From: Leuctra nigra
Lineage: Eukaryota; Arthropoda; Insecta; Plecoptera; Leuctridae
DNA length: 64,000 bases
NCBI GenBank assembly: GCA_934045905.1
Contig: OW203765.1
Coordinates: forward strand, 20,957,409-21,021,408
Reading direction: 5' to 3'
Below are positions 23,330 to 34,796 of the stretch, piece after piece; within the stretch, counting starts at the first letter, position 1, and every line of letters begins with the position of its first letter. A model generated the notes under the pieces. The model was not told the origin of the DNA. It saw nothing but the letters and a program-made list of their open reading frames with translations, and searched no databases. The translations under genes were made by a program, and so were the position numbers.

Positions 23330-25093
23330 TTAGTCGTGACGATTAACGACTTGGAGGTAGCAGTAAGCACCGCACGTCGGCACGGAGTTCTGCGGCAACA
23401 GGAATGTACCGCCGTCTGGCAACGCGACGGTGGGCCGTCTCGTCTTCTTCTCGCCAGAATAACTGGAGATGTCGATGAACTGGTCGTCCACTCGTGGATC
23501 CAAGCCACCTGGCTTCATTGTTGAAAAACACAGAGGAGATATTACAATCGGATTCAAAATGAAGGGAAATAATTTGGGAAGAGAAGGGAAAAGAAGGAAA
23601 GTTATAAATGGAGTTTCGAATCCAAGTGGTCAAAAACTTCACTAACTACGTGAGCTTTTGATCAGTTCCTTTAATTTTGTTCACTTGAACTTTTGATATT
23701 CTTTTTATAAAGAACTTTCAAAACTTTGCTCTTTGTACATAAATTAATGTGGATCTCATACTAGAAACGGTTTCCAACCATTTTAAGGTGATACTAGCGC
23801 TCGGCCGTTTTAGAAGCGCTCGGCCGTTTTAGAAAATTGAGTGAGAAAAATTGTTTCATAAGTGAGTGTAACTTTTACAGGATGTTTACATGATCAGTCT
23901 GATTGTATATCAGTGCACTTTTTTATTTTTGCTTATTGCATCGTTAATTAGGCGCCGGTTATTCAACAAAACCGCGATACGATTGGAGACCAAACCCGTA
24001 CACCAATTGATCTCAAATTTACATCACGATTAGATGAAAGACAAACTTAGGGTTAACCCTTGGCAAATTTTTGAAATTTAATTTTATACGGCGCCCAGGG
24101 AGACAAGAAAATAGCTAATTTTTCACCAAAAATCCACTAATTATTACTAATTAACGAAACAAAAAATAAAAAATGTACCAAGGGATAACCCTAAGTTTGT
24201 ATTTTATCTAATCACGATTAAAATTTCAAATAATTTGGTCTACCCATTTCGTCTCCAATCGTATCGCAAAAAGTGTTTAACGAGGGACTTTGTTACCTAC
24301 CAGGAGTTTGGCCAGCTCGGCAAGAGGCTCACACGGAGGATCCTTATCGAAGGGGGTGGTGAGTTCTCCTTTCTGCAGTTGCATCACCAGATTGTAGAGG
24401 AAATCATTCCTCATGATCATCTCATCCTCGTCCCTCGTGCTCACAGACAGCTTCTTGGTCCATTTCATGATCCTCTGTTTCTCTGTGAATTAATGTCACC
24501 TTCTTTGACCTTTTTTACTCGACCGAAATTAAATTTATGATTGTAACTAGGTAGTACAAAACAGTCGAAACTTTTGAAACATGATCCTGTACTTATTTTG
24601 GTAGTAGGTACGTATGTAAGATTAAAATAGCTATTAGATGCAACAACAAATGATAAAAGTAGTAGAAGGTAGCTACCTATCTTACCTCAAACTTGTCATA
24701 ACTTGTTAGAGGGAAATTAATCTACATAAAAGGCTAATTTGGATTCGTATAGTACCTAAACATCTTTTAAATTGTCAAAAGTTCAAAGCTCAAATTGCTT
24801 GTCAAATTGTAGGCTAGCATTCAAGTCCACCGGACTGCAGAGTGAATTTTTGAAAGGTAAAAATACATAAATTGGGCCGGCAAAAGTGGATCCCATTTAT
24901 GTAGATTCTAGTCCCCTTCTCTCGTTACATATTTGTACATTCTCCTAAAGGGAGGCGTTTAAAATAATATTACAATGAGCAGATATTTACCCGAATTCTT
25001 TGGCAAATCATTCACGTAGAGGTTGACCATCATCATGTGAACGTTGCAATCATATTCCAGGTCTTTCAAGACCGCTGCTGGATTTTGAAACAT
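23330..25093 (-). CDS. DUF4485-like protein, gene A (most downstream paralogue)
   Basis: Exons 25093-24991, 24482-24301 and 23512-23330 join in phases 1 and 0 to give 155 aa. The N-terminal part has LKDLEYDCNVHMMMVNLYV. The middle exon has MKWTKKLS, then MRNDFLYNLVMQLQKGEL and PFDKDPPCEPLAELAKLL. This is the W.KKL / RN-YL / PF..PP..PL pattern of the DUF4485 family as I know it. The C-terminal exon begins PGG and ends with ALPDGGTFLLPQNSVPTCGA then YCYLQVVNRHD. It lies next to Ars2, and the stop is about 740 bases from the Ars2 start codon. No signal peptide or membrane segment. Molecular function unknown to me. A truncated MITE (23785-24278) lies in intron 2, within about 25 bases of the middle exon's donor. 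Confidence 0.85.
23785..24278. mobile_element. Truncated copy of the 43441 MITE
   Basis: Starts AAGGTGATACTAGCGCTCGG and follows the 43441 element closely through CGTCTCCAATCGTATC, but lacks the right terminal repeat. Near its start GCGCTCGGCCGTTTTAGAA is duplicated in tandem. It lies just outside a splice donor. Confidence 0.8.
24709..24926. mobile_element. MITE, GAGAGAAGGGGA..ATCTACATAAAT family
   Basis: The left end TAGAGGGAAATTAATCTACA and right end TAGATTCTAGTCCCCTTCTC are inverted copies. It lies in intron 1 of DUF4485 gene A. Confidence 0.65.
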
Positions 25094-25827
25094 TGTGTTC
25101 AACTGTTGATATCAGTTTCCGTACTGGAGATTTTGAAATATTGGAATTTAGCAGTAAAATAATTACACACAAGAATTTTGATCGTATGTCCACTGCAGCT
25201 GTTTGCAATTTTGTTATTAGAACTTATAAAGGAGGCCGTGGTTGCACGCTTGCACAAATGCATGAATGCATTTTATGGCTATAATTTTTTGAAATTGTTT
25301 GAAAGAAAGGGAGCATGTAGCATCAAAAATTATTTAGGTAATTACTAATTTTCAGATTATTCAGGTTATTTAATAATCTGTTATAATATTATTTTGCTAG
25401 ATAAAATGAAACATTCACTTGATATGTATTGTATTCTAGTCTTCTAGATTGCCGTCAGAATCTCATGAGAGGAAATGTTTCAGGAAAGTAGTCAAATCCA
25501 CTTTTCTCAGATGAGTACCTAGATGGATAAAATATTGCATTTTGTCTCATCACTCGAAATATGTGACAAATGGGACAGCCTTCTGATTTGTTGATGCCCC
25601 CAAAAAACCTTTCAATGGGTTGATATGGCAATAATTTCGTTTGAAGATTTCATTTCCTAGGTTTACTTGGTATTACTGTGGCAATAACAAGACATAGAAG
25701 AAAGATTTCATTAGATTTGCAGTAATTTCATTTAATTTTCAGCTTAGTCTAGTAAATTGCAGTAGGGTTTCCATGATTATAATAATGTGAAATGCTTTTG
25801 GTTTCAACGTGTGTCGGACGAAACTCT

Positions 25828-28675
25828 TCACTTCTCGCGCCCCTTGCCGGCGATGGTGACGTAACAGAAGGTGCCACGGCGGGGCACGGGCTGGGCAGCA
25901 AGGAAGGCTCCGCCGTCGGGGGACTGGGCGAACACCAGGGGCATCGGCTCCGGCGCTTTGTTTCGAGTCGAATCACCGGGGAACTTGCCCTTCTCGGGGG
26001 GAGGTTCCACTCCACCAGGCTAGAGAAGAATTACATCGGCTTTGTAGGATTAACATAAGGGAAGGTAGTATAAGCATAGAGGGTATAAGGTGGTTGTAAA
26101 AGTTCTAAAAGTCGTAGTTGAGAGTCAAGGTGTAAAGGTGGTCGTAGTTAAGGCGTTGATAGAGGTACTCTGCACTTCTTGTGAAAATTAAACGTTTCGC
26201 AACTATTTACTTTTCAAAACTCCACTTTAAAATCAGTTAAACTAGAATGTCTGAGTATATATATTTTTTTTTTTTTTTTTTAGAAAGAAACGCAATTTGA
26301 AGTTATTTTGTGAAACAGGACGAAATATTGCATCTAATTTATAATATAATACAGTTTACATAGAAAGTTGAAAATAGTTGTCTTGTTTTAATACTAAGGT
26401 GTGAACGAAGTAGGCTGTAAATTATAAAATTGCCCTTTTGTGTATTCTAGTGTGGAACCTGTGTTTAAATGAATCTTGAAGAGCAAAAGATCTACTGCTA
26501 ACAAAATAGTAGTTTAGCACTTTTAACAGATTTAATAAACCCGAAGGAAAATACTTTACGAAGTAGTAACAACATCTTGGCGATCTCCACAAGATAACCA
26601 CTGGAGGATTATTGTCGAACTCCAATGTTCTCGATCGTAAGTGACTTAGAGTACATGAAATAGAATACCAGCAGCTTGGCGAGGTCCACGAGTGGCTCAC
26701 AAGGCGGATCCTTGTCGAACTCTTGTCGAGGAAGTACATGAAATAGAATTACCAGCAGCTTGGCGAGGTCCACGAGTGGCTCACAAGGCGGATCCTTGTC
26801 GAACTCTTGTCGAGGAAGTACATGAAATAGAATACCAGCAGCTTGGCGAGGTCCACGAGTGGCTCACAAGGCGGATCCTTGTCGAACTCTTGTCGAGGAA
26901 GTACATGAAATAGAATTACCAGCAGCTTGGCGAGGTCCACGAGTGGCTCACAAGGCGGATCCTTGTCGAACTCTTGTCGAGGAAGTACATGAAATAGAAT
27001 TACCAGCAGCTTGGCGAGGTCCACGAGTGGCTCACAAGGCGGATCCTTGTCGAACTCTTGTCGAGGAAGTACATGAAATAGAATTACCAGCAGCTTGGCG
27101 AGGTCCACGAGTGGCTCACAAGGCGGATCCTTGTCGAACTCTTGTCGAGGAAGTACATGAAATAGAATACCAGCAGCTTGGCGAGGTCCACGAGTGGCTC
27201 ACAAGGCGGATCCTTGTCGAACTCTTGTCGAGGAAGTACATGAAATAGAATTACCAGCAGCTTGGCGAGGTCCACGAGTGGCTCACAAGGCGGATCCTTG
27301 TCGAACTCTTGTCGAGGAAGTACATGAAATAGAATTACCAGCAGCTTGGCGAGGTCCACGAGTGGCTCACAAGGCGGATCCTTGTCGAACTCTTGTCGAG
27401 GAAGTACATGAAATAGAATTACCAGCAGCTTGGCGAGGTCCACGAGTGGCTCACAAGGCGGATCCTTGTCGAACTCTTGTCGAGGAAGTACATGAAATAG
27501 AATTACCAGCAGCTTGGCGAGGTCCACGAGTGGCTCACAAGGCGGATCCTTGTCGAACGGCGGACGAAGTTCCTTGTTCTCGATCTGGTTGACGAGGTAG
27601 TACATGAAGTCGTTCCTCAGACGCAACTCGTTCTCGTTGTGGTTGCTGATCGTCAACTTCTTGAACCATTTCAGGATCTTCTGCTGATCTGCAAAACAAC
27701 ATACACGATCAAAAGACTTCGTACTTGACTTGACTTGATCAGTAGACTTGGTCTTGACGTGATCAGTCAGCTGTTTTGTGAAAAAAATCGAAATAGCAAA
27801 AAATGGAATCCATTTTTTGTCATAAATGCCATTTTCCGTCTGTCAATATTTTTTGCAACTGATTTTTCTTTTATCTTGTGTTGTGCAAAACGCGTAAAGA
27901 CCATACTGACAGTATAAGTATACCTACCGTGGGTATATATGATCCACATATAAAGGCTCCATTATTTGGAAATGCGTGTTTACAGCCACAGGTTTGAGTT
28001 GTGTAAAAACTGATCGGGTTTACCTGACTTTGAAGATGACTTTTGACCACTATAATAAAGTATACATCTCCCAATAAATGGAGCCTTTTGCGCGTATTCT
28101 AATCCCCTTCTCTCGTGATAAAGATTGTAATAGTTTAAAGACAAAATTATTTATTTTTAGATGTACCTATAAAAGTTACGAACTGGTAGGTATACAATTC
28201 GTATGAATTGAAAAAGCGTTGATGACAGTAGAAGGGCCGAGTTACTCCGACACATGATCCACGAATTTCTGTTCAAACCTAGTTGGGTCGAGGTATGGGT
28301 ATAGCTAGCACTGAGCAATCCGGCTTATGTGCGAGTTGAAGCCAAAATGTCAAATATTCGTGGGCGTTAATGTCCACAGCCAGCGAGCAATGTATTGAGA
28401 ATACTGCATGAAAACTAAAATGTCTCGTCCGTGTTATTTTTAAACACTAATCAACAAATTGTAGTTAGATAATATTTAGTTTCTATAGGTAGGTATTTAG
28501 TTCAGTTATTTAATACTATGAAGCGATATTGGCTTCAAAGGATGACGTCATAACTGTAAAGAGTCATACCTGCCATGCTCCTCATCGTTGTGTACGACGT
28601 CTTGCCCAGAAACAAGTTGACGTTGAAGTCATAATCAAGCTCCTTGAGGATTGCAGGAGAGATCGCGTCGGTCAT
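25828..28675 (-). CDS. DUF4485-like protein, gene B (middle paralogue)
   Basis: Exons 28675-28570, 27688-27507 and 26019-25828 join in phases 1 and 0 to give 159 aa. The N-terminus is MTDAISPAILKELDYDFNVN. Exon 2 encodes QQKILKWFKKL, LRLRNDFMYYLVNQI and PFDKDPPCEPLVDLAKLL. Exon 3 starts PGGVEPPPEKGKFPGDSTRN and carries FAQSPDGGAFLAAQPVPRRG then TFCYVTIAGKGREK. Exon sizes and phases match its two neighbours, so the three arose by tandem duplication. The oddity is that the 3' half of exon 2 plus its donor is repeated in an 84-bp array filling intron 2. Each unit carries another possible GTAATT donor, so isoforms with extra 28-residue repeats are conceivable. Function unknown. Confidence 0.87.
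26573..27590 (-). repeat. 84-bp array derived from exon 2 and its 5' splice site
   Basis: The common landmark AAGGCGGATCC recurs at 26701, 26785, 26868, 26952, 27036, 27120, 27203, 27287, 27371, 27455 and 27539, the last being the true exon. Nine intervals are 84 bp or multiples thereof, and two are 83 bp, which changes frame. On the minus strand a unit reads FDKDPPCEPLVDLAKLL, then the donor GTAATTC, then a short exon-like stretch related to FMYYLVNQ. An older, diverged copy at about 26573-26660 still keeps CGATCGAGAAC from the part of exon 2 that the 84-bp units have lost. Confidence 0.92.
27928..28118. mobile_element. MITE, GAGAGAAGGGGA..ATCTACATAAAT family
   Basis: The left end has GATCCACATATAAAGGCTCC and the right has GGAGCCTTTTGCGCGTATTC...CCCCTTCTCTCG, inverted relative to each other. 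It lies in intron 1 of DUF4485 gene B. Confidence 0.6.
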
Positions 28676-29168
28676 TTTCTTCACTGTTACTCAAACAACG
28701 ATAATATCTTACGAACAGAAGATTTAGAGAAATACTCAGAAAGAAGAGTTGGTACAATCACTCGGGAATTTGGAAATGTCGACTGAACTGCCACAAACTG
28801 TAGTTTGTTCTTTGTAACTATAGTAATGGTAATAATGCATATTTGTTGTATTGTTGACTTAAATTCGTCCCCGGCAATGAATGCAAGCAAGTTAGATATT
28901 ATCTATACATATTATATAACATTTCTTCATTTCCACTCTTAAAAAATAATAATTGAATTGCATAAATTGAAGAAGCTGGTTGAAAAGTTAAAATATAAAA
29001 ATGTAACTGAAGATTGTTATTTAAAAAAAGATAATATTTTTTATGGGCTTGATAATTCTTTCCATTCTCTGAAAGCAAAAACTTAAACTTTTAAAGAGAA
29101 ATGGAACTCCGGCCTTCTATCTTTGAGATACAGAAATATACATCATACTCGTTCAAGCAATAAAGGCG

Positions 29169-29174
29169 TTTATT
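29169..29174 (-). terminator. Polyadenylation signal of DUF4485 gene C
   Basis: AATAAA on the minus strand, about 145 bases past the annotated TGA. It overlaps the TAA that would end a read-through extension of the same frame. Confidence 0.55.
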
Positions 29175-29247
29175 AGATATCAGTCTGAGCTACATGTAAA
29201 AGGTATTTGGACGCTTGAAGCGTGTAGATGATCTTGACGACGTCGTG

Positions 29248-29330
29248 GTGTCGGTCCTCGGACTCTCTGACGACGACGACATGTCGGTCCTCGGACTCTC
29301 TGACGGCGTCGACATGTCAGTCCTCCGTCT
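29248..29330 (-). repeat. 33-bp repeat straddling the stop codon of gene C
   Basis: Two and a half units of 33 bp (GTGTCGGTCC at 29248, ATGTCGGTCC at 29281, ATGTCAGTCC at 29314 on the plus strand). On the minus strand each unit reads RESED then CGA Arg, except the copy at the gene's end, where CGA is TGA, the stop codon. Confidence 0.85.
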
Positions 29331-32300
29331 TGCTCACCACGGCGATGTAGCAGTAGCCGCCGTTGACCGGTCGCGGCTGTTTCTCCAGGAAGGCGCCGCC
29401 GTCGGGGGACTGCGAGAAGAGCGTCGGTTTGGTCGTCTCGAAGCCGGGACACTGGACAGCGGTGGTCAACCAGGACTGATCGTCGGCGGCGTCGGTGCTC
29501 TGGTCCATTTCTCCCGGCTGAAGTGATCGGATACAAACAACACATTCAATAAATGCCGGGTTTTCAATGGTTTAATTGTTATATTAATTGATTAGATAAA
29601 GATTGCAGTTGCAACAACCAATTACATTCTAGAATACCACTAACTAACTCTTAAAATTAACATGATGATTTTCCTAAACTACTGTTCTGACAGTGTGTTT
29701 CTAATAATTGGTTTGTTGAATCAAATCCTTGTATCCAAAAATGAGTAATTGCATTTCCGTGTTTCTAAATTCCCAAAGAAACCTACCTACTGCTACTAAA
29801 GGAGGACTTTCTCAAAATCTGAGAGTACGTAGTATACTAAACCCCATAAAAAACACTTCGTGTAAAAATACCAGCCAAGTCTCTTCTACTAAAAAAAATA
29901 TATGAAATCTAAAAATTCTGCACTGAAAAGTAATGATATCAAAAAATTTGCCAAGTCAAAACTTTATTTGAAAATCAAAAAATACTTGGCGCATCGTGTA
30001 TATTAATAGCTTAGAAGTATAGGCCAGATATAAAATATACATAAAATATACAAACATATAGTAGACCTAAAATGCCCTAAAAAATCGATGCGCCAAGTAT
30101 TTTTTGATTTTCAAATAAAGTTTTGACTTGGCAAATTTTTTGATATCATTACTTTTCAGTGCAGAATTTTTAGATTTCATATATTTTTTTTAGTAGAAGA
30201 GACTTGGCTGGTATTTTTACACGAAGTGTTTTTTATGGGGATATCACTCCTTTTTTTAGTTTATTCTAACAACTTGTGACACATATGAAATGAACAATTA
30301 CTAAATTCTTTTAAAAAATCATCACCCTTTACAATTTGGTTACCACTAATGAATAGCAGCGTATGGTCCTAAATAATTGCTTTAAATGATCTTTCACGAA
30401 GAATAGCAAAGGTTTCATTCCAATCAGTCAACCCAGTTCCGAGATATGGCAACACTTCAAAATGGCTGCTGAACTTTCTGCAATGCCACATAGAATTTAT
30501 TTCTATAAATGATGTGTATCATTTTAAGCTTTCTGAATATGTATTTATTGTATAGGAGGGAATTATAATAATTTATACATTTGAATGACGTCATTTCCGG
30601 TCTCATAAATAGGAAAATTCTATTTATACTGTTCATATTCCATAGAGATGGCCTTCCGAATCGTTTGGCGCTAGTTTCATACCGATTTGTCTACCAGTTT
30701 TTGAGATATGACGTTACTTCCGGTTTAAAAATGGCGGCTGAAATCTCTGACCCCTTGAAGTATATTTTAAACATGATTACAATTTTATAAGCTGTCTCAA
30801 ATAGTATATTTATTGCATCAAAATAAAAATTTGTGAGTTTATTAAAATGTGTGACGTCATTTCCGGTTTAGGTATGGGAAACTGCAAATATTATTGATGA
30901 TAATACATCAAGTTGACCGTCTAAATTGTTTTGCGCTGGTTTCGTTGAAATCTAATTAGCCGCTATTGAGATATGATGTCACTTCCGGTTTCAAAATGGC
31001 GGCTTCCGGTTGGTTTTATAACAAGTCACATGAGACGTCAAAAGTACATACGTTACATAAATATCAAAATAATCGGATCAACCTTTGTTACCAAAAAGCC
31101 AATCGATGTATTTCAAATTTCATTACGTCATTTCCGGTTTCTTTACAATATGTTTAGTCTTTTGCTACTTATCATGCATATAGATGACCGTCTGAATCGT
31201 TTGGCGCTATTTTCGTTCCAATCGGTCCAGCCGTTGACGAGATATGACGTCACTTCCGGTTTCAAAATGGCAGCACAAAAAATTCATGGGGTGAAGGTTA
31301 AATCAGACGCCAAAAGTGCACACGTGGTAAAAATGTGGGATCAATCGGTTCAGCCGTTTAGGCTGTGGCCTGTTTACCGGATTTGAATTCCAGGAGACTA
31401 CTACTACTACTACTACTACTGAGATTATTATTATTATTATTATTATTATGAAAACCGCCCTAAAACACTGTTTTCACGGCCCTCTAGCGCGCAAAGGGCG
31501 TAACCTATTGTTCCCAAATTTGGTATATGTTGTAGGGTGGGCCATAGCTCGAAATTAAGATATATCGCAACAATGTGAGATTTTCCAATTTTAAGATCCA
31601 GTAGGCCGAAAATGCCCCTTTGATGCTTACAGTAAAAGTGGGTTTGCTCCAGCCTTTTTAAATGAGTGTGTGCGCGCGCCGTACGACTTGGCTGGCGTGG
31701 AGCGACCGCTCCACTAGATAACAGATTATAAGTTGACGAAAGTTCACTAGAAGCAAAAGAGTACCAGGTCATTTGTCAAGCTGACTTCATAATGGAGGTC
31801 TAAAATGGTAACCACCATGGCAATGGGATAGTTTGTAGCACATTTATATAGATTCATTTCCTTCTCTCTTATATAGGTAATAAGTTAATATTCAAAATGG
31901 GCTCGACATAGTATGGGATCATTTTTATTGTGGGATGAATAGTTTCCAAGGAATTGATTTACGAAGTTTCATAGATTTTTTATAATTTAAAAACAGTGAA
32001 CTTTTGTCATTGACATCACAGTTCAAATTCTTGTCACATGCCGTTTTAACGCTTAAATGTCCCCATGATTGACTTTTATTTTTATGAATGAAAATAAAAA
32101 TTAATCGGGGGATAAGCGTATTTGTCATTATTATTTAGGTTAAAATTTCCAGGTATGTAATTTCACGAGACTTTCCTATTCCATCCGTGATAGTTGAAAA
32201 CACATGTGGTGAGACGACAATGTTCGGGAATGCTTATGCAATGACTTGAGGTAAAACAACAGAGCATTTCCTCATAGCAAGCCGATCAAGTAGCATTTAC

Positions 32301-34332
32301 ATCCTCATGAATGCGGTCGACACACGAAACAAGACGCCACACAGAGGAATGTTGCATCAAACGAAAGTGATCAAAATGAGCCCGAACACTTTTAATGACA
32401 GAAGTTCAATGCCCAGTGCATGGTGTTTTTTTAATCATTAATGATGCAAATTTAGTGAAACTCTCACTTAGAGATGGAGTTAGCCGGCGAAAAGAAAAAA
32501 CGCATCCCTGTCGGGGGGGGGGGGGGGGGGGGGTGCATTTTTATTTCGCATGCTCCATCCTAATTCATAACAATTAAATCATGATCACAATTCTGAAATC
32601 CTACTTTTGAGTGAATTAATTTTGTTAAAAATAAATGAGCATCTGGAGGTCTATTCTAGAACGTTTTCCCAACTCCATACTAAAGGAATCCGGTCACGTC
32701 CATAAGGATTAACATAGCATGAAATCGAATTCCATCAGAATTGGGAAGTCAAAAGTTCTAGAATAGGGCCCCTGGTGGAATAGTTATTAAACTACAGGGT
32801 CGACACTGTATTATTGCTAATTACTGCCTTCTGTTTGAAGTGATCTCATGCGATTTTAGAAAATTAACTAAAAAGAGCGCAAACCTAATTTCTTTTTAAA
32901 TCTGGTGTAAGGGGGGGAATTCCCCCAAGTAGTACCCCCCCCCCTCTACATTCAAGGACAAGAGTTCGTTTGAACTATTCCCTATACGAGAATCTTGTGG
33001 GAATGGTAAAACAAATTCTATTCTAATTCTAAACAACACGTAATTTTAATGATTTACAGAAATAATAGACACTAATTCAGTTCGTCGAAGAAGACAATGA
33101 TCACTTGTTTTCTACTCCCCGAAACCTCAATTACCAAACAGATTTTGCTCCAGAACATACCAACTAAATGACATATTTCAGGTGGAATTACCAGCAAATG
33201 AGCAATGAACTCGAGAGGCGCTGCTGGGGGTTCCATGTCGAACGGAGGAGCCAGCTTCCGTGCCTGGATCTGCAGCACGAGGTAGTACATGAAGTCGTTC
33301 CTCAGACGTAGCTCTTCCTCGCTGTTCTTGCTGTACTTCAGCTTCTTCAGCCACCGCTGGATCTTCTGACGATCTGGACATGACATGGACCAACATCTTC
33401 AACAGATGACTTTGACTCAATTGTACAGTGCAACACAAGAGAGAAAATCTTAACAGAGATTTTTGTGTTGAATAGAAAAAATTTCTCGTTTCTTTAGGTA
33501 CCTACCTATTTAATTTTGTTTCCTGGGGCTTAACGTCGCACTGTTTTGCAGCGAGGCTAGTGGCGACGGATGAATGATTATGATGATGATTGGCAGATGA
33601 TGGTGAAGAGAAGGTAAGGATGAAAGGTGGGAAGGAGGCGGCCGTGGCCTATTAGTAGGCTACCTTCCCATCATTTGCCTGTCGACTGAGGGAATACCAC
33701 GAAAAAAACAGTCAGGATGGACGGCCGCGGGAATCGAACCTGGGCCTCCGTAATACAAGTTCAGAGCGTTACCACTCAGCCATACCTGTTCCGTTAAAGT
33801 AAATTAAAGTAAAAAATAGCTTCCTGCTGTTAAAGTAGTAGTAGTTAACTTAAAACATCGTTATTTGTCTCAAGAAATTGAGATTTTTTGTATTGATTGC
33901 ATTCCTCTTCACTGTGCTACAGGTGTTCATACTTATTCGCAGACGTAGAAGGCCTGATGTCCATTTATCAAGGACTCCAGAAGTGGGCCAATGACTCGTA
34001 CTAGGTACTACAGCCTAGGTATAGTAGGTACCTAGGTACCTACCTACTTACTCTAACTACCAATGATTGGATCAACCCAGAAATACTTTTTCTTCTATAT
34101 GGAATTTACTCGTCTAAAATGTATGTACCTATAACCTATTAAAAGAGCATTTTAATGTGTATTCAAGCCCCTTCTCTGGAGGGAGGTATGTGAAGAAGGT
34201 TGTGCAGGACCGCGTGCAGGACGTACCAGCCATCTGCGGCATCATGTCCTCCATCATCTTGACCAGCGTCAGGTTGTGGTTGTAGTAACACTCGCACTCC
34301 CTCGCTACGTCTTTCGGGATGACCGCTGCCAT
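29317..34332 (-). CDS. DUF4485-like protein, gene C (most upstream paralogue)
   Basis: Exons 34332-34227, 33373-33192 and 29517-29317 join in phases 1 and 0 to give 162 aa. Exon lengths of 106 and 182 nt equal those of gene B. The start is MAAVIPKDVARECECYYNHN. Exon 2 encodes RQKIQRWLKKLKYSKNSEEE, LRLRNDFMYYLVLQIQ and PFDMEPPAAPLEFIAHLL. Exon 3 starts PGEMDQSTDAADDQ and carries FSQSPDGGAFLEKQPRPVNG then GYCYIAVVSKTED. In gene C the DKDPPCEPL core is changed to DMEPPAAPL, losing the Cys. Intron 2 contains the large 29843-31717 element and a SINE. The TGA may be a recent change from CGA. Without it the frame continues 47 codons to TAA at the AATAAA. Function unknown. Confidence 0.85.
29843..31717 (+). 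mobile_element. Composite element with palindromic 5' end and 3' hairpin, copy 1
   Basis: The 5' 400 bases form a palindrome (CCATAAAAAACACTTCGTGT to its complement at 30240), with CCAGCCAAGTC near the start. The body has about four degenerate 265-bp modules, each with GAGATATGACGTCACTTCCGG then TTTCAAAATGGC. A (CTA)n/(ATT)n stretch follows at 31397-31448. The right end has GACTTGGCTGG and an 8-bp-stem hairpin GTGGAGCG-AC-CGCTCCAC followed by TAG. The arrangement resembles non-autonomous Helentron-type (HINE) elements, but that is inference. No ORF. Confidence 0.65.
32448..32533 (+). repeat. Fragment of the terminal-repeat family seen at 63950, with poly-G
   Basis: AATTTAGTGAAACTCTCACT, TAGAGATGGAGTT and CGCATCCCTGTCGGGG align with 63947-63712 region motifs (AATTTAGTGAATCTCTCACT, TAGGGATGGTGTT, CGCACCCCGACTGGG), then enter a run of about 20 G residues. 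Confidence 0.45.
32647..32771. mobile_element. MITE with CTGG target duplication
   Basis: Ends AGGTCTATTCTAGAACGTTT and the complement of GGGCCCTATTCTAGAACTTT, with CTGG directly outside both. A second copy is at 47831. The CATAAGGATTAACAT core is shared. Confidence 0.75.
33521..33797 (-). mobile_element. tRNA-derived SINE, near complete
   Basis: Minus strand. Head with B box GGTTCGATTCCCG, body CTGTCGAC/GGCAAATGATGGGAAGG and tail AGTGCGACGTTAAGCCCCAG. It lies in intron 1 of gene C. Confidence 0.88.
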
Positions 34333-34796
34333 CGTATCTTCGTGGTCTCTTCTTACACACCCGAGCCTACTGGAGATTTTATCAAATAGTTGGGACTAGA
34401 AGCAGGAATTTGGATCAGCTGTCGAAGTCGACTGGTTTCGAAATTTGTTATTTTTTTTTCACAGCCTACCTTAACTTTAGAATTAGTTCAAGAAGGCTCA
34501 ATTCCAAGGTAAAAAATATATTATACGAAGGAAAATAGAGATTTTAGAGCATTTGAATTATTTTCCTGACGTCAAAGAGACTTTCGAGTACCTAAGAGTT
34601 GAAAATAGCATAGATATCCAATAAATGGATCCCATTTACGTATATTATATCACTCTTCTCTCACAGTACAGTTAAACAAATTCCGCTATTAATATTTTTC
34701 ACCACATCGTAACAAATTACAATTTGGTTTTGCATTTATCTTTCTTTTTGTATTGAAATGTGCTAGCACGATTTTTTTTTTGAAAAGCAATTTTGT

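Noticed and set aside
26692..27592. Plus-strand ORFs with a MAHKADPCRTLVEEVHEIE repeat
   Set aside because: Antisense of the exon-derived 84-bp array of DUF4485 gene B.
23330..34332. Three DUF4485 genes as assembly duplicates of one gene
   Set aside because: Coding sequences differ widely between the three, so they are true paralogues.
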